A DNA stretch of 64,000 nt, taken from a bacterium HR33. GTDB lineage: Bacteria; Gemmatimonadota; Gemmatimonadetes; Gemmatimonadales; GWC2-71-9. Positions within the stretch are counted from its first letter, which is position 1. The number at the start of each line of letters is the position of its first letter. Shown in pieces: positions 10,344-19,701 of the stretch. The stretch lies in NCBI GenBank assembly GCA_002923375.1, contig BEIJ01000001.1, positions 930,001 through 994,000 of the forward strand, given 5' to 3'. The position numbers were made by a program, and so were the translations under genes. Below the pieces are notes generated by a model. It was not told the origin of the DNA. It made no database searches and worked only from the letters and a program-made list of their open reading frames with translations.

Positions 10344-11450
10344 TCACCGACCAGAGCGTGCAGGTCCGAAGAGCACCCAGTCGGGAACCGCCCACACCTT
10401 GGGCGCGAGGCGCTCCACCTCGCGGCCGCGTGTCAACACCAGGCCCAGAGCGTCGGCTCCACCCAAAAGAGACCCGGCCTTCGATCCCAAAAACTCCGCA
10501 ACCGGTCTCCCGTCTGTCGCATAAGCCCGTTCCGATGCTTTAGCTTCGATCGCGACTAACCGAGACCCACCCTGCAGGATGAAATCCACCTCGCGGCCCG
10601 CGCGAGTCCGATAGAAATTGAGCTTCGGTGGGTCCGGCTGCCAGGAACACCAGCGGAGGAGTTCCGCCAACACGAAGGTCTCGAACAGCGCACCTGCGCC
10701 CGGCCCCGGTTCGGCCAAGATCCGAGCGAGACCCGGGTCGGTCCAATAGAGCTTGGGACTTTTGACCAGACTGGCGCTCACGGTGGGAAGAAGCGGGCGC
10801 AGGAGGAAGACCTGATATGAGATCTCCAGGAATCTCAGGTACCGGCGCACGGTGTTTACCGCCACGCCCAGTTCCCGCGCCACTTCCGAATAAGAGAGCA
10901 GCTGCGCCGTCCGTGCAGCGAACAGATTTTGCGCCAGGGCGAACTGATCGAGGTCGGCCACCCGCCCCAAGTCCGCCAGATCGCGCTCCAGATAGGTTCT
11001 CCGGAAATCCAGAAGCCAGACCTTGCGGTCCGCGTCGGAAAGAGAAAGAAGCGCGGGATAGCCTCCCCATCGCCGATGATCCTCCGCCAGAGAACGCCAG
11101 CGTCTCATCTCTTCCGCCAGCGCCGGGGCTTGGCGCATCTTCTCCGAGGCGTCTTCTCCCTCTCGCCACACAAGATCGAGTCCCGAGACGGGGACCGAGC
11201 TTTCCCCGGTGCGCTCGATCAAGGCGAGGGGCCAGAGCTCGAGCAGGGTGGCGCGACCGGCGAGCGTCTCTCTCACCTTCTGCAGCAGCAGGATCTGCGA
11301 CGAGCCGAGCAACAAGAACCGGTGGCCGGCTTTTCGATCGGCCAGAAGCTTTACCGCATCGAGGAGGACGGGCTGCTTTTGAATCTCGTCCAGGACCACC
11401 AAGCGCCGCCCGTGCTCCAGTATCAGTGCAAAAATGCAAGCTATTTTTGC
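10344..11450 (-). pseudogene. 5'-truncated AAA ATPase with DUF4143 domain
   Basis: The reading frame begins at 11567, but similarity to the family starts only around LEHGRRLVVLDEIQKQP (near 11430). From there it has the Walker-B-like VLDEIQ, the GSSQ sensor segment, and a DUF4143 domain with FRRTYLERDL and a C-terminal nuclease-like EVDFI...VAIEAKAS core. The Walker A loop (usually GPRQVGKTT) that should come about 50 residues earlier is absent. The upstream codons instead overlap the 3' end of the neighbouring lipoprotein gene in another frame. A 9-bp inverted repeat at 11427-11451 sits at the junction. This looks like a gene that lost its 5' end by rearrangement; without a P-loop it should not hydrolyse ATP. 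Confidence 0.75.
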
Positions 11451-11451
11451 A
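11427..11451. repeat. Perfect 9-bp inverted repeat at the ATPase truncation point
   Basis: TGCAAAAAT and ATTTTTGCA are exact complements separated by 7 bp. The palindrome is AT-rich in a GC-rich region and lies between the lipoprotein stop (11467) and the first recognisable ATPase codons. It could be a rearrangement scar or a weak terminator. Confidence 0.85.
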
Positions 11452-11466
11452 ACAGCTCTGCAGACT

Positions 11467-12237
11467 TTACCGGCTCTGCGGCGCGCTCCATAAGGAAGAG
11501 ACGTTGAACTGGTTGCGCAGCTGGTCGCGCAGCTCGGCGAAGTTTCGCGGATCGGCGCTCGAAGCATAAACCCGAGCCCGATAGGTCCCGGCGGGAAGCG
11601 ACAGGGCCGAAAGATCCACCCGCACCTCCAGCGAGTCGGTCAGGAGATCGAAGCGCCGCTCCACGGGTTCCCCCTGCTCGCCCAGCCGCCAGAGCTCCAC
11701 GTAGTAAACCGCCGCCCCCGCCACCTGCTGCCAGCGGATGATCGCCTGGGACGAGGTAAAAGAAAGGGAGGGCGAACCGGGCGGCGTCAGCCGGCTCGCG
11801 GGATCGACCGTCATCTCCCGGTTGAGCGACGCACCTCCGGGGAAATAGGCCTCCAGGCGGTAAATCCCCGCACGGGGCGAAAGGGAATCCACCCACCAGC
11901 CGTAGGCGCGGCTCCTCACGCCGAACAGAGTGTTTACCTCGAAGCTGCGCTGGAGCACCTGCGGGTCCGGGGTGGTGAGGATCGCTCGGACGGTCCCTCG
12001 GGTCACCGAGCTTGCGGCCACCATGAAGGCGAGGCCGAGCTTGCCGCCGTCGTTCCACGTGCCGACCGACCCGGAGGCGAAGTCGGAGAGATCGGAGCCG
12101 GTGGGACTGGAACAGGCAGCGAGAAGTAGCAGCGCCGCTCGGGTTAGGGGGCTCCGGCGCGCCTGCGCGGCGGCGAATCGCACGCTATTTGGGACGCGCG
12201 ACAGAGAGAGCAAAGGTGCAGAACGCACAGGCCTCAC
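11467..12237 (-). CDS. Lipoprotein, unknown function
   Basis: 256 aa. A lipobox-like ALLLLAACSS at about 35-44 implies lipidation at that Cys, so the true start may lie inside the annotated frame. After it come two beta-rich segments. One (about 60-145) is reminiscent of extracellular Ig-like folds, and a second (about 155-245, with VYYVELWRLGEQGE and LPAGTYRARVYASS) resembles a fibronectin-III module. Divergently transcribed from the TonB receptor at 12484. No enzyme motif seen. Confidence 0.65.
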   Translation of the reverse strand: MRPVRSAPLLSLSRVPNSVRFAAAQARRSPLTRAALLLLAACSSPTGSDLSDFASGSVGTWNDGGKLGLAFMVAASSVTRGTVRAILTTPDPQVLQRSFEVNTLFGVRSRAYGWWVDSLSPRAGIYRLEAYFPGGASLNREMTVDPASRLTPPGSPSLSFTSSQAIIRWQQVAGAAVYYVELWRLGEQGEPVERRFDLLTDSLEVRVDLSALSLPAGTYRARVYASSADPRNFAELRDQLRNQFNVSSLWSAPQSR

Positions 12238-12483
12238 TTATGCAAGTTACATCAATACTTAAATCGGTGCTCCCGCTCAGGCCCCACTCCTAGCCCCCGT
12301 AGTCAAACAGAAACGCAACAAAACTGTTACAAGAGCGGCATTCCTGAGTAGCTCCTCCGATACTTGCGCACTCTAAAATCCCCCTGGCTGCAAAACCGAA
12401 GGCCGGGCCACGAGGGGCCCGGATCGAGCGCACCACAGAGAAGATGCGCAACGCAACAGCCAGACAAGAGAGCTAGACCGGCG

Positions 12484-15333
12484 ATGAAACCAAGCGCTAG
12501 CAGGCGTGAAAATCTCCAGCAGTGGCTTCCGATCGCAGCTTCCCTTGCACTGCTGGTTCTCACACCAACCGGACTTCGCCCTCAAGACCGGCCTCCCCCC
12601 GGCGCAACCGCGAAATCGGGCGGGACCCTGGTCGGCAGGATCCGCGACGCCCAGCGGAATCTACCGCTCCCGGGAGCCGAAATCCGGATCCCTGAACTGC
12701 GGCGCTCCACCTTCAGCGCGGCGGACGGAACCTTCGTCATCAGCGGTATCGATACCTCCCCCATAACCGCCGTGGTCCGGGTGATAGGATACCGACCTGC
12801 AAGCTTAAGCGGCATCGCCATATCCCCGGGCGATACCGCCAAATTGGATATCGAGCTCACTCCGCAAGTGTTCCTCCTCGAAGGGATCGAAGTCAAGAGC
12901 ACTCCGATCGAGCGCGGTACCATAGCCTACGCCCTGAGGGAACAAACGGCCTCCGTCAGCGTGATCAACGCCATAAGTGCCGAAGAAATGGGCCGCAGTC
13001 CCGACAGCAACGCCGGCGAGGCAGTCAAACGCATCAGCGGCATGGCACTGAAAGACGGCCGCTACCTCATAGCCCGCGGTCTCGGCGAACGCTTCAGCCT
13101 TGCCACGCTCAACGGGCTGCGCATTCCTTCTGCCGAACCGGAAGAGCGCGTGGTCCCTCTCGACCTTTTCCCCAACCGACTACTGGAATCGCTCCAAGCG
13201 GTCAAGACCTTCACTCCGGACCAGCCCGGCGAACTGGCGGCCGGACGGCTGGACATCCTGACCCAAGAACTACCGCCCGCCACCCAGTTCACCCTATCCG
13301 GGTCGCTCGGCCTCAACCAGGAGGCTACGTTCCGCACGATCCCCCGAGCCCCCACAACCGGCGGGGAATGGTTCGCCTTCGCAACCGCAAAAAGGGGCAT
13401 CCCCCAGGAACTCGCAGCCGCCGGAACCCTGGCCGGCGTCGACCTCGCACGGCAACACCAGCTGATCCGCTCGCTGCGCAACAGCTGGTCCGCAGAATAC
13501 GCCCGGGGCGAACCCAACCGATCTGTCGCCTTGGCCATCTCCGGACAGCACCGCCTGCTATCCTGGCCCGGGACCTACCTGGGTAGCCTGAGTTACTCCT
13601 ATTCGCAAGGTATCCGAGCCCACGAAACGAGAGCTATCGCCTCCCCTTCCACTACCCCAGGCCAAGTGGAAGAGCAGAACCCCCAGCGGGGAACCAGCAG
13701 CAAAACCAGCGTACTTTGGGGAGCCCTCTACAGCTTGACCGCGAGAGCGACACCGACCGACAAGCTCGCTCTCACCCTGCTCTACACTCGAAGCGGAGAG
13801 AACCAGGCAACCCGAATTGCAGGCTACAACGAGGGGTTCGACCAGTACCTCGACCTGACTCGATTGACCTACACCGAGCGAGCCCTGGCCGCTCTCCAGC
13901 TGTCCGGCGAACACCTGACGGGTAGAGGCTCCACCGTGGAGTGGCGAGGCGGTGTATCCCGCGTCGATCAGGACGAGCCCGACCGCTCCGACTTGGCGTA
14001 CACCGCCCGACCCAATCCGGCCAGCCAAACTCCTCAACCTATCGCCTGGTTCGGCTCGCCCCGATCGGCAACCCGAACCTTCAGCTCGGTAACCGAAACG
14101 GCACGCGAAGCTCAGCTAGCCTACCGCCTTCCCCTCTCCTCCTACAGCACCGGACCCGCCATGAAGCTGGGCGCCTACGCCCGCAGCACCAGCCGAGGGG
14201 CCGATAGCCGCGCCTATGACATCCTCAACCGCGCCCTGAGCACCGAGGAGCGAAGCGTTATACCAGCGGAGTCGCTCTTCACCGACAAGTACCTAAGCCG
14301 AACGCCTTTCGTCCTCTTCGCCAACGCCAACGGGGGAAGATACGACGCCCGGGAACGACTCCTGGCCACCTTTGCCCAGCTGGAAGCCTCGCTGGGAACC
14401 TGGTACCTGATAGCAGGAGCCAGAGTTGAGTCCTGGAAATTGTCGGTCGCGAGCAAAACGGTGACCTTGGGCGACACCCTCGCCGCCCTCCAGACGATCG
14501 ATGTCTTGCCCGCCCTGAACGCCCGAATCTCCTTGGGAGAAAACCAGAACCTCAAGATCGCGGTCAGCCAAACCGTAAACCGCCCGGAGTATCGCGAACT
14601 GTCCCCCGTGACCTACTTCGATATCCTGGGCGGAGAACGGCTGTTCGGCAATCCGGGCCTCAAGCGCGGCCTAGTCCAGAACCTGGACCTGAGATGGGAA
14701 TGGTTCGCGGAACCCGACTACTTGCTGAGCGTCACTTTGTTCGGCAAGCGATTCCTGACACCCGTTGAGCGAGTGCTGGTCCAGACCTCGGACGGCAACT
14801 CCCCAGACGCCACTTTCGTTAACGCCCACTGGGCCCGGGCGCTGGGTGTCGAAATCGAGGTGCGAGCCAGGGCCGACCTGATTCACCCGCAACTCGCTCC
14901 CCTGAGCGCCTTCTTCAACCTGACCCTGATGTCTAGCCGCATCCGACCCGGCGGGGAGGGAATTGCCAGTCTGACCAACCAGGAAAGACCGATGGTGGGA
15001 CAATCACCCTACGTGCTCAGCGCCGGCTTGAGCTACAGCGAGAACGGAAGCCCCTTGGGCGCCACGGTCCTCTACCACGTTAGCGGCAAGAGAATTCACG
15101 CCGCGGGAATATTTCCCCTTCCCGATACCTACGAACTACCGCGTCCGGAACTGGACACCTCGGTCCACATCTCTCTGGGGCGCAGGCTGCGACTCAAGCT
15201 CGATGCCAAGAACCTGCTGGACAGCCCCTACCGCCTGCTCCAAGGCTCGGTCACCCGGCAGAGCTACCGCTCCGGACGGAGCTACTCCCTCGGAGCAAGC
15301 TGGTCCCTCAGGGGACCCCAGAAGTCCCCATGA
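12484..15333 (+). CDS. TonB-dependent outer-membrane receptor
   Basis: 949 aa from the ATG at 12484, chosen because the signal peptide (MKPSASRRENLQQWLPIAAS...) follows it directly; the frame opens 40 codons earlier without one. A carboxypeptidase-regulatory-like domain (about 35-120; GTLVGRIRDAQ...LPLPGAEI, DGTFVISGID) precedes the plug (about 125-270, ending in NRLLESLQAVKTF). A long 22-strand-type barrel with RPEYRELSP and an aromatic C-terminus follows. Such receptors import chelates or oligomers using TonB energy. The substrate is not evident. The downstream beta-helix lipoprotein, 40 bp away, is probably its co-transcribed surface partner. Confidence 0.9.
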   Translation: MKPSASRRENLQQWLPIAASLALLVLTPTGLRPQDRPPPGATAKSGGTLVGRIRDAQRNLPLPGAEIRIPELRRSTFSAADGTFVISGIDTSPITAVVRVIGYRPASLSGIAISPGDTAKLDIELTPQVFLLEGIEVKSTPIERGTIAYALREQTASVSVINAISAEEMGRSPDSNAGEAVKRISGMALKDGRYLIARGLGERFSLATLNGLRIPSAEPEERVVPLDLFPNRLLESLQAVKTFTPDQPGELAAGRLDILTQELPPATQFTLSGSLGLNQEATFRTIPRAPTTGGEWFAFATAKRGIPQELAAAGTLAGVDLARQHQLIRSLRNSWSAEYARGEPNRSVALAISGQHRLLSWPGTYLGSLSYSYSQGIRAHETRAIASPSTTPGQVEEQNPQRGTSSKTSVLWGALYSLTARATPTDKLALTLLYTRSGENQATRIAGYNEGFDQYLDLTRLTYTERALAALQLSGEHLTGRGSTVEWRGGVSRVDQDEPDRSDLAYTARPNPASQTPQPIAWFGSPRSATRTFSSVTETAREAQLAYRLPLSSYSTGPAMKLGAYARSTSRGADSRAYDILNRALSTEERSVIPAESLFTDKYLSRTPFVLFANANGGRYDARERLLATFAQLEASLGTWYLIAGARVESWKLSVASKTVTLGDTLAALQTIDVLPALNARISLGENQNLKIAVSQTVNRPEYRELSPVTYFDILGGERLFGNPGLKRGLVQNLDLRWEWFAEPDYLLSVTLFGKRFLTPVERVLVQTSDGNSPDATFVNAHWARALGVEIEVRARADLIHPQLAPLSAFFNLTLMSSRIRPGGEGIASLTNQERPMVGQSPYVLSAGLSYSENGSPLGATVLYHVSGKRIHAAGIFPLPDTYELPRPELDTSVHISLGRRLRLKLDAKNLLDSPYRLLQGSVTRQSYRSGRSYSLGASWSLRGPQKSP

Positions 15334-15373
15334 TCCGTCGACGACGGCAATCCGAAACCAGGAGGCAAGCAAC

Positions 15374-16759
15374 ATGAAGACACTGAAAACCAGGCTGGCA
15401 ACCGTAGCGCTCGTTCTTGCTCTGGCCGGCTGCAGCGCCGCCACCGATCCAGACCAGAACGGCAACCAAGATCCAGGAGAAAGAGTGGCCCGGCTTTCCG
15501 GTATTATAACGTCCGACCGCACCCTGTACTCCGACACCGTCTACCTTCTCTCGGGCTTCGTCAAGGTGGCCAGCGGTGCTACCCTGACCATCCAGCCTGG
15601 CACCAAAATAGTGGGCGATACGGCGGTCTTCGGAAGCTCGCTGTGGATCCTGCGGGGGGCGCGGATCGACGCTCGAGGAAGACCAGACGCACCGATCGTA
15701 TTCACCTCCCAGCGGCCCCCGGGCCGGCGTGCTCCGGGAGACTGGGGCGGTATCGTGATCATCGGCAACGGGATCATCAACCGCCAAGGCACGGTCCTCA
15801 CCGAAGGTCCCGCTGAGGTCGCGGAGAATTACGGCGGTGGAACCGACAACAGCGACAACTCTGGAATTTTGAGATACGTGAGAATCGAATTCGCTGGCTT
15901 AGACGTGTCGGGAGGGGGCAATTCGGAGCTCAACTCTTTGTCCCTCTACGCGGTGGGAAGCGGCACTACCATAGAGTACGTGCAGGCCGTGGCCGGTCTA
16001 GACGATAGTTTCGAGTTCTTCGGCGGCGCAGTAGACGCGCGATACCTAATCTCCTACGAGGCGGGAGACGACCACTTCGAGATGTCCGAAGGCTACGTGG
16101 GCCGGCTCCAACACATCATCGGGCTCCAGACTACCCGCTTGACTCCCGCTCCCGGATCGGGACTGCTGTCTTCTGACCCGCAAGGATTCGAAATCGACGG
16201 CTGTTCGGGCTCGGGATGCAGCGAAGGCTTCAGAAGCAAGCCGCTGACCGCCCCTATCGTGGCTAACTTCACCCTCGTGGGACCGCCCGAAGAACCGATA
16301 ACCGGCGGAGGGATCGGCGGGGTATGGCGCCGGGGTACGGCAGGGATCTACCACAACGGCATCCTAGCGCGTTGGCCACGCCGCGCACTGTCGGTGCGAG
16401 ACGCGGTCACAGATACGCTGCTGCAGAGAGATTCGCTCAGGATCCAGAACGTGCTCTTCGCGGAAAACCTCTCCATCTACGAGCCCGGCGGGACCAACTT
16501 CGCTCAGGAGGGCAAATTCGCCGCATCCAACCACCGGACCGCTCAATCCGTGAGCCAGATCCTGACCAGCGTCAACCAGGCGAACCTGGACTGGACACCT
16601 ATCGGGCAGGCAATCTCGGGCGCAGGGCTGAGAGCACTACCCGCGGAGCGGATCTCCAACTTCTTCGGGCAGACAATGCAGAACACCTCTTACTTCGGAG
16701 CCGTGGATCCGAACGGACCGAAATGGTGGCAGGGCTGGACGGTATACTACATCAACTGA
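15374..16759 (+). CDS. Beta-helix-like lipoprotein paired with TonB receptor
   Basis: 461 aa. The ATG at 15374 has a GGAGG 8 bases upstream and starts a lipoprotein signal (ALVLALAGCSAA, lipid Cys near 20). The first half carries short repeating beta-strand turns (GFVKVASGATLTIQPGTKI, GDWGGIVIIGNGI, LRYVRIEFAG) typical of right-handed parallel beta-helices. The family often sits immediately after TonB receptors in Bacteroidota and Gemmatimonadota genomes, where it is unnamed. Two Cys close together (IDGCSGSGCSEG) may form a disulphide or bind metal. Likely a surface-exposed ligand-capture partner of the upstream receptor; that role is inference from position. Confidence 0.7.
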   Translation: MKTLKTRLATVALVLALAGCSAATDPDQNGNQDPGERVARLSGIITSDRTLYSDTVYLLSGFVKVASGATLTIQPGTKIVGDTAVFGSSLWILRGARIDARGRPDAPIVFTSQRPPGRRAPGDWGGIVIIGNGIINRQGTVLTEGPAEVAENYGGGTDNSDNSGILRYVRIEFAGLDVSGGGNSELNSLSLYAVGSGTTIEYVQAVAGLDDSFEFFGGAVDARYLISYEAGDDHFEMSEGYVGRLQHIIGLQTTRLTPAPGSGLLSSDPQGFEIDGCSGSGCSEGFRSKPLTAPIVANFTLVGPPEEPITGGGIGGVWRRGTAGIYHNGILARWPRRALSVRDAVTDTLLQRDSLRIQNVLFAENLSIYEPGGTNFAQEGKFAASNHRTAQSVSQILTSVNQANLDWTPIGQAISGAGLRALPAERISNFFGQTMQNTSYFGAVDPNGPKWWQGWTVYYIN

Positions 16760-16802
16760 ACACTTGCCTTTCCTAGCCGCCAACCTGCGCGAGACAGTGG
16801 CT

Positions 16803-16859
16803 ACCCAAAAAAAGGCGGCCGGCTCGCCCGCATAACACGAACGATACCGGCCGCCCTAC
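16803..16859 (-). terminator. Intrinsic terminator, minus strand
   Basis: On the minus strand GGCGGCCGG (16855-16847) pairs exactly with CCGGCCGCC (16822-16814) across a 24-nt loop and runs straight into seven T (16813-16807). On the plus strand no T-tract follows. No minus-strand protein gene ends nearby, so it most likely ends the candidate RNA starting near 17241. Confidence 0.8.
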
Positions 16860-17241
16860 GCGCTGGTTACCCGGAGCCAGGGGATTCACTCCCTCTGTTC
16901 TTCTTCCCGCCGCCGCCGCTGACTGATCCGCCTGCGGTAGGGCGACCGGGAGCTCCGGCTTCCATCCCCAAGCGGCCAGGCCTTTCAAGCCGCAAGGTTC
17001 ACCAGCGCGGGCGCTGCGAGTCGGATCGGGTCGCGGACCGACCCTTCGCACTGCACGCCGAGGCGCCACTTCGGCGTGGACGAGGCGCGCGACTGGCCTC
17101 GCCGGCCCGAGCAGGGTGGCCACCCGGATCACAGGACACCTGAGCCCTTGTGCGTCGGCGTCCTCCCCGGAATTCCTACCCGGGCTCGCCGCACAAGGCG
17201 TGGCCGGGACCGCCCGTCCCGACCCTTCCCCTGCACGGCGC
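16805..17241 (-). ncRNA. Candidate structured non-coding RNA, about 430 nt
   Basis: The 642-bp gap 16760-17401 has no plausible protein gene. On the minus strand a sigma70-like promoter (17248-17275) and an intrinsic terminator (16803-16859) bound about 430 nt. Between them lie several hairpins: 17146-17198 (outer stem CCTTGTGCG/CGCACAAGG, 9 bp, with an inner CCCGG/CCGGG), 17054-17078 (CACGCCGA/TCGGCGTG, 8 bp), 17028-17044 (GGGTCG/CGACCC), 17206-17220 (GGGAC/GTCCC) and 17132-17142. It lacks the RNase P core GAGGAAAGTCC, the SRP GGAAG loop, and the tRNA-like ends and TTCGA loop of tmRNA. A 158-codon frame covers it but starts inside the -10 box and runs into the terminator. Unrecognised. Confidence 0.5.
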
Positions 17242-17247
17242 ACCGCC

Positions 17248-17275
17248 AATATAAGAACCCCAAAAAATCGCGCAA
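17248..17275 (-). promoter_or_regulatory. Sigma70-type promoter for the candidate RNA
   Basis: Minus strand: TTGCGC (17275-17270), 16-bp spacer including a T6 run, TATATT (17253-17248). The predicted start is near 17241. The -10 matches the consensus at five of six bases. Confidence 0.6.
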
Positions 17276-17401
17276 GCGCCGATCTTTCTTCGGGTTACGA
17301 CCCCTCGAGTGCATTCAATGTGGAGAACTAACCTGGCCTGAAACCAACAATTGGAAGAGTTTTCCACCCCATGTGGAGTTGTTCAAACCGGAAGTCAACA
17401 A

Positions 17402-18022
17402 CTAACCCACAATCCCGACCTCCTCGTAAACCAGCGGATCCCCCGCCCCGCGCGGCAAAAACAAAAATCCCGCCCCGGAAGTGGCAAACCAACCCGCCAA
17501 AAGAGCACTGGAACGAAGCGGCGCCGGATCCTTCAGCAAACCCTCCAACCAGCGCCTCACATGCCGCACCTCCGGCGCCCGGCGCGAAAGCAGCGAGACC
17601 ACCGCACCCACCCCCTGCGTGGCCCTCAAAAAATGCGCCAGAGCCTGCGCCCGCTGCGCAAAGAGATACGCCCTCACCCCGGGCTCGTCGTACAACAAGG
17701 TCCCTTCGTAAGGATCCGCAGGAGGAGCGTCCATCCGCGGGCCGATATAAACGAACAGCCGCCTCCCCTCCTCCTTGCGCTCCACCACCACCGCCGCGGT
17801 CTCCCCGCCCAAACGCGCCGCGTGAATCAGATCGCCGTCGAACAGGATCCCCACCGCATGAGTCCACTCCAGCGCCGCAAGAGAAGTGGAAAGGGGACAA
17901 CCCATCTCCTCGTCGTACGCTAAAAGACGCGGCGCCTCCCCCGCCCGGGAAAAGAAATGCCCCAAAGCCTCGGCACGATCGGTAAAAGTGAGCGTGGTCC
18001 GCGATAACGCAGGCGCCGTCAT
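17402..18022 (-). CDS. Hypothetical protein
   Basis: 206 aa from the ATG at 18022 (MTAPALSRTTLTF). The frame extends upstream, but those 80 codons look non-coding (Arg/Gly-rich). Mixed alpha/beta composition, no signal peptide and no membrane segment. The C-terminal stretch AGFLFLPRGAGDPLVYEE is the most distinctive. No family recognised. The next gene rightwards is divergent (start 18229). Confidence 0.6.
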   Translation of the reverse strand: MTAPALSRTTLTFTDRAEALGHFFSRAGEAPRLLAYDEEMGCPLSTSLAALEWTHAVGILFDGDLIHAARLGGETAAVVVERKEEGRRLFVYIGPRMDAPPADPYEGTLLYDEPGVRAYLFAQRAQALAHFLRATQGVGAVVSLLSRRAPEVRHVRRWLEGLLKDPAPLRSSALLAGWFATSGAGFLFLPRGAGDPLVYEEVGIVG

Positions 18023-18228
18023 GACCGCAAGATAACACCACCCGGCGCAGTTGTCTTCCGGCGCCTGCGGCGTGCCCGTGAGGACGTGTCCGGTGTGTGG
18101 GCGCCAGTTCCGTTGTCTCCCAGCGCCTGCGCCGCGCCCGCATGGTGCTCCGCACCTTTTCGATTTTCCGGCCTTGTCTCCCGGCGCCCGCGACGCCATC
18201 CTTACGGGGGCTGGGAAAAACCTACAAG

Positions 18229-18798
18229 ATGAGACCGATCCTCCTCGCCGCCCTCGCCGCACTGGCCCTGCAAGCCGCCACCCTGAGCGGCCGCTGGGTC
18301 GGCCTCCACCGGGGACAAACCCTGAACCTGGAGTTCTACGGCGATACCATGCTGGTGGTGAACGACCAATACCCCCTCAACTACCGCGTCACCCGGGATT
18401 CCCTGATCGCCACCGGAGATACCTCGTTCGCCGTGCGCTACTGGTTCTCCTACGGCCGGCTCCTGCTCGAGACCAAAGACGGCGCGGTGATCACCATGGC
18501 CCAACAAGGCCCCTTGGCCAGACCGCTCACCGGGCGCTGGCTCGGAGAGCTGGGCACCGCAATGCCCACGCCAGCCGAACTGTTGATCTACGCAGGCGGA
18601 GTGGCCCGCTGGAGAAAGCTCACCGGAGGCGGCTGGCAAGACGGAGAGTGGGAACGGGAAAGCCGAATCATCACCTTCTTCTGGCCCGCCGACTCCACCG
18701 ACTGGGTGGGACACTACGACGTGGAAGGCAACAGCATCGTCTTCGAACACACCGTCCCGGGAAGCGGGCCGGCGATCTTCAAGCGGGTATTCAGATAA
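18229..18798 (+). CDS. Secreted hypothetical protein
   Basis: 189 aa from the ATG at 18229, chosen because a short signal peptide (MRPILLAALAALALQAATL) follows. The mature part is beta-rich with two similar halves: LSGRWVGLHRG and LTGRWLGELGT each open a segment of about 80 residues, so it may be a duplicated lipocalin-like or barrel-like fold. It ends 4 bp before the stop of the convergent gene 18802-19659. Confidence 0.65.
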   Translation: MRPILLAALAALALQAATLSGRWVGLHRGQTLNLEFYGDTMLVVNDQYPLNYRVTRDSLIATGDTSFAVRYWFSYGRLLLETKDGAVITMAQQGPLARPLTGRWLGELGTAMPTPAELLIYAGGVARWRKLTGGGWQDGEWERESRIITFFWPADSTDWVGHYDVEGNSIVFEHTVPGSGPAIFKRVFR

Positions 18799-18801
18799 CG
18801 G

Positions 18802-19659
18802 CTACATCACGACCACGGGCGTAACCTCGCCGCTCTTTTGCCGGAACAACTCCTCGGCTTGGTCCAACGCCCGCCGCACCACTTCCAGCTCGGTGTCGGG
18901 ATACTTGACGTTGGGCTCGATCGCCCCGCTTAAACTCCGCACGATCACCAGCGCCCGCGTCACCTCGCAATGCTCAGGATCGGCCGCGGTGTGCCCCGAA
19001 ACCAATAGCTCCCGGCACAAAGGCAGCGCTGCGGGATCGCCCAAAACATAGAGCGACTCCAAGATCCGCGGGCTCAAGAAAGCGCGCAGATGCAGATCCG
19101 ACCTCACCGCCTCGAACAGCTCCACCAGCAACGGGGCGGGACGCTCCTCGGGATAAAAGCGCGCAGCCTCGGCGGCGGCGCCGCAAAAGGCGTGATGGGC
19201 CTCGGGAGTGAGATATCGGGCGAACAAGGGCCAGGCTCTACGAGGATGGCGAACCGCCAGCGCGAGAAAGGCAAAGTAACGCCGCTGAAGCGGAGCCTCC
19301 TCATCCGCCACCACGGTCCGAAGCCCCGCGGTCCCGAACCGCTGGGCCACCAAAGCCGCAGCCGCAGCGTGCTGCAACCGCTCCAAAGCCGGCTCCCTGA
19401 ACGTCCTCAAATGCACCGCAGGAGCCTCGGAACGGGCGGGCAAACGGGGAAGCCGATCCAACAACCGGTTCAACAACCCGTCCACCTCGTCCACTACCCG
19501 CTCCCACCTGACCGTACGAGCCCGCCAAGCCCGATCCAACGCCCGCCAGCCGAGCTCCTCCACATCCAGCGAGTCCCACCGGCGCTCCAGCTCCTCGGCA
19601 GTGCTCGCCCTCAACAGATGGCGCAGCGATTCGGCGAAACGATAGATCGGCTCGACCAC
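18802..19659 (-). CDS. Hypothetical helical protein
   Basis: 285 aa starting at a GTG. Almost entirely alpha-helical and Arg/Glu/Ala-rich, with helix pairs such as LQHAAAAALVAQRF and LQRRYFAFLALAVRHP. These suggest a HEAT-like or other helical-repeat fold. No signal peptide, membrane segment or catalytic motif. It lies 42 bp downstream of the Lys-rich gene and may share its transcript. Function unknown. Confidence 0.6.
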   Translation of the reverse strand: MVEPIYRFAESLRHLLRASTAEELERRWDSLDVEELGWRALDRAWRARTVRWERVVDEVDGLLNRLLDRLPRLPARSEAPAVHLRTFREPALERLQHAAAAALVAQRFGTAGLRTVVADEEAPLQRRYFAFLALAVRHPRRAWPLFARYLTPEAHHAFCGAAAEAARFYPEERPAPLLVELFEAVRSDLHLRAFLSPRILESLYVLGDPAALPLCRELLVSGHTAADPEHCEVTRALVIVRSLSGAIEPNVKYPDTELEVVRRALDQAEELFRQKSGEVTPVVVM

Positions 19660-19701
19660 GACCTCGCTTTTTTTAAAACGGGGGATCGAGCGCGGAAAAC
19701 T

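Noticed and set aside
16860-16895. TPP-riboswitch-like CTCCGGGTAACCAGCGCGTAGGG
   Set aside because: Resembles the 3' TPP core, but no CTGAGA element lies upstream and no thiamine gene lies downstream.
16900-17050. tmRNA or cobalamin riboswitch reading of the candidate RNA (an in-frame ..VNLAA-stop and an AGCCGGAG segment)
   Set aside because: No tRNA-like ends, no TTCGA loop and no B12 genes; the matches are too short.
16773-17249. 158-codon minus-strand frame over the candidate RNA
   Set aside because: The start is inside the -10 box, the frame runs into the terminator, and the peptide has no domain.
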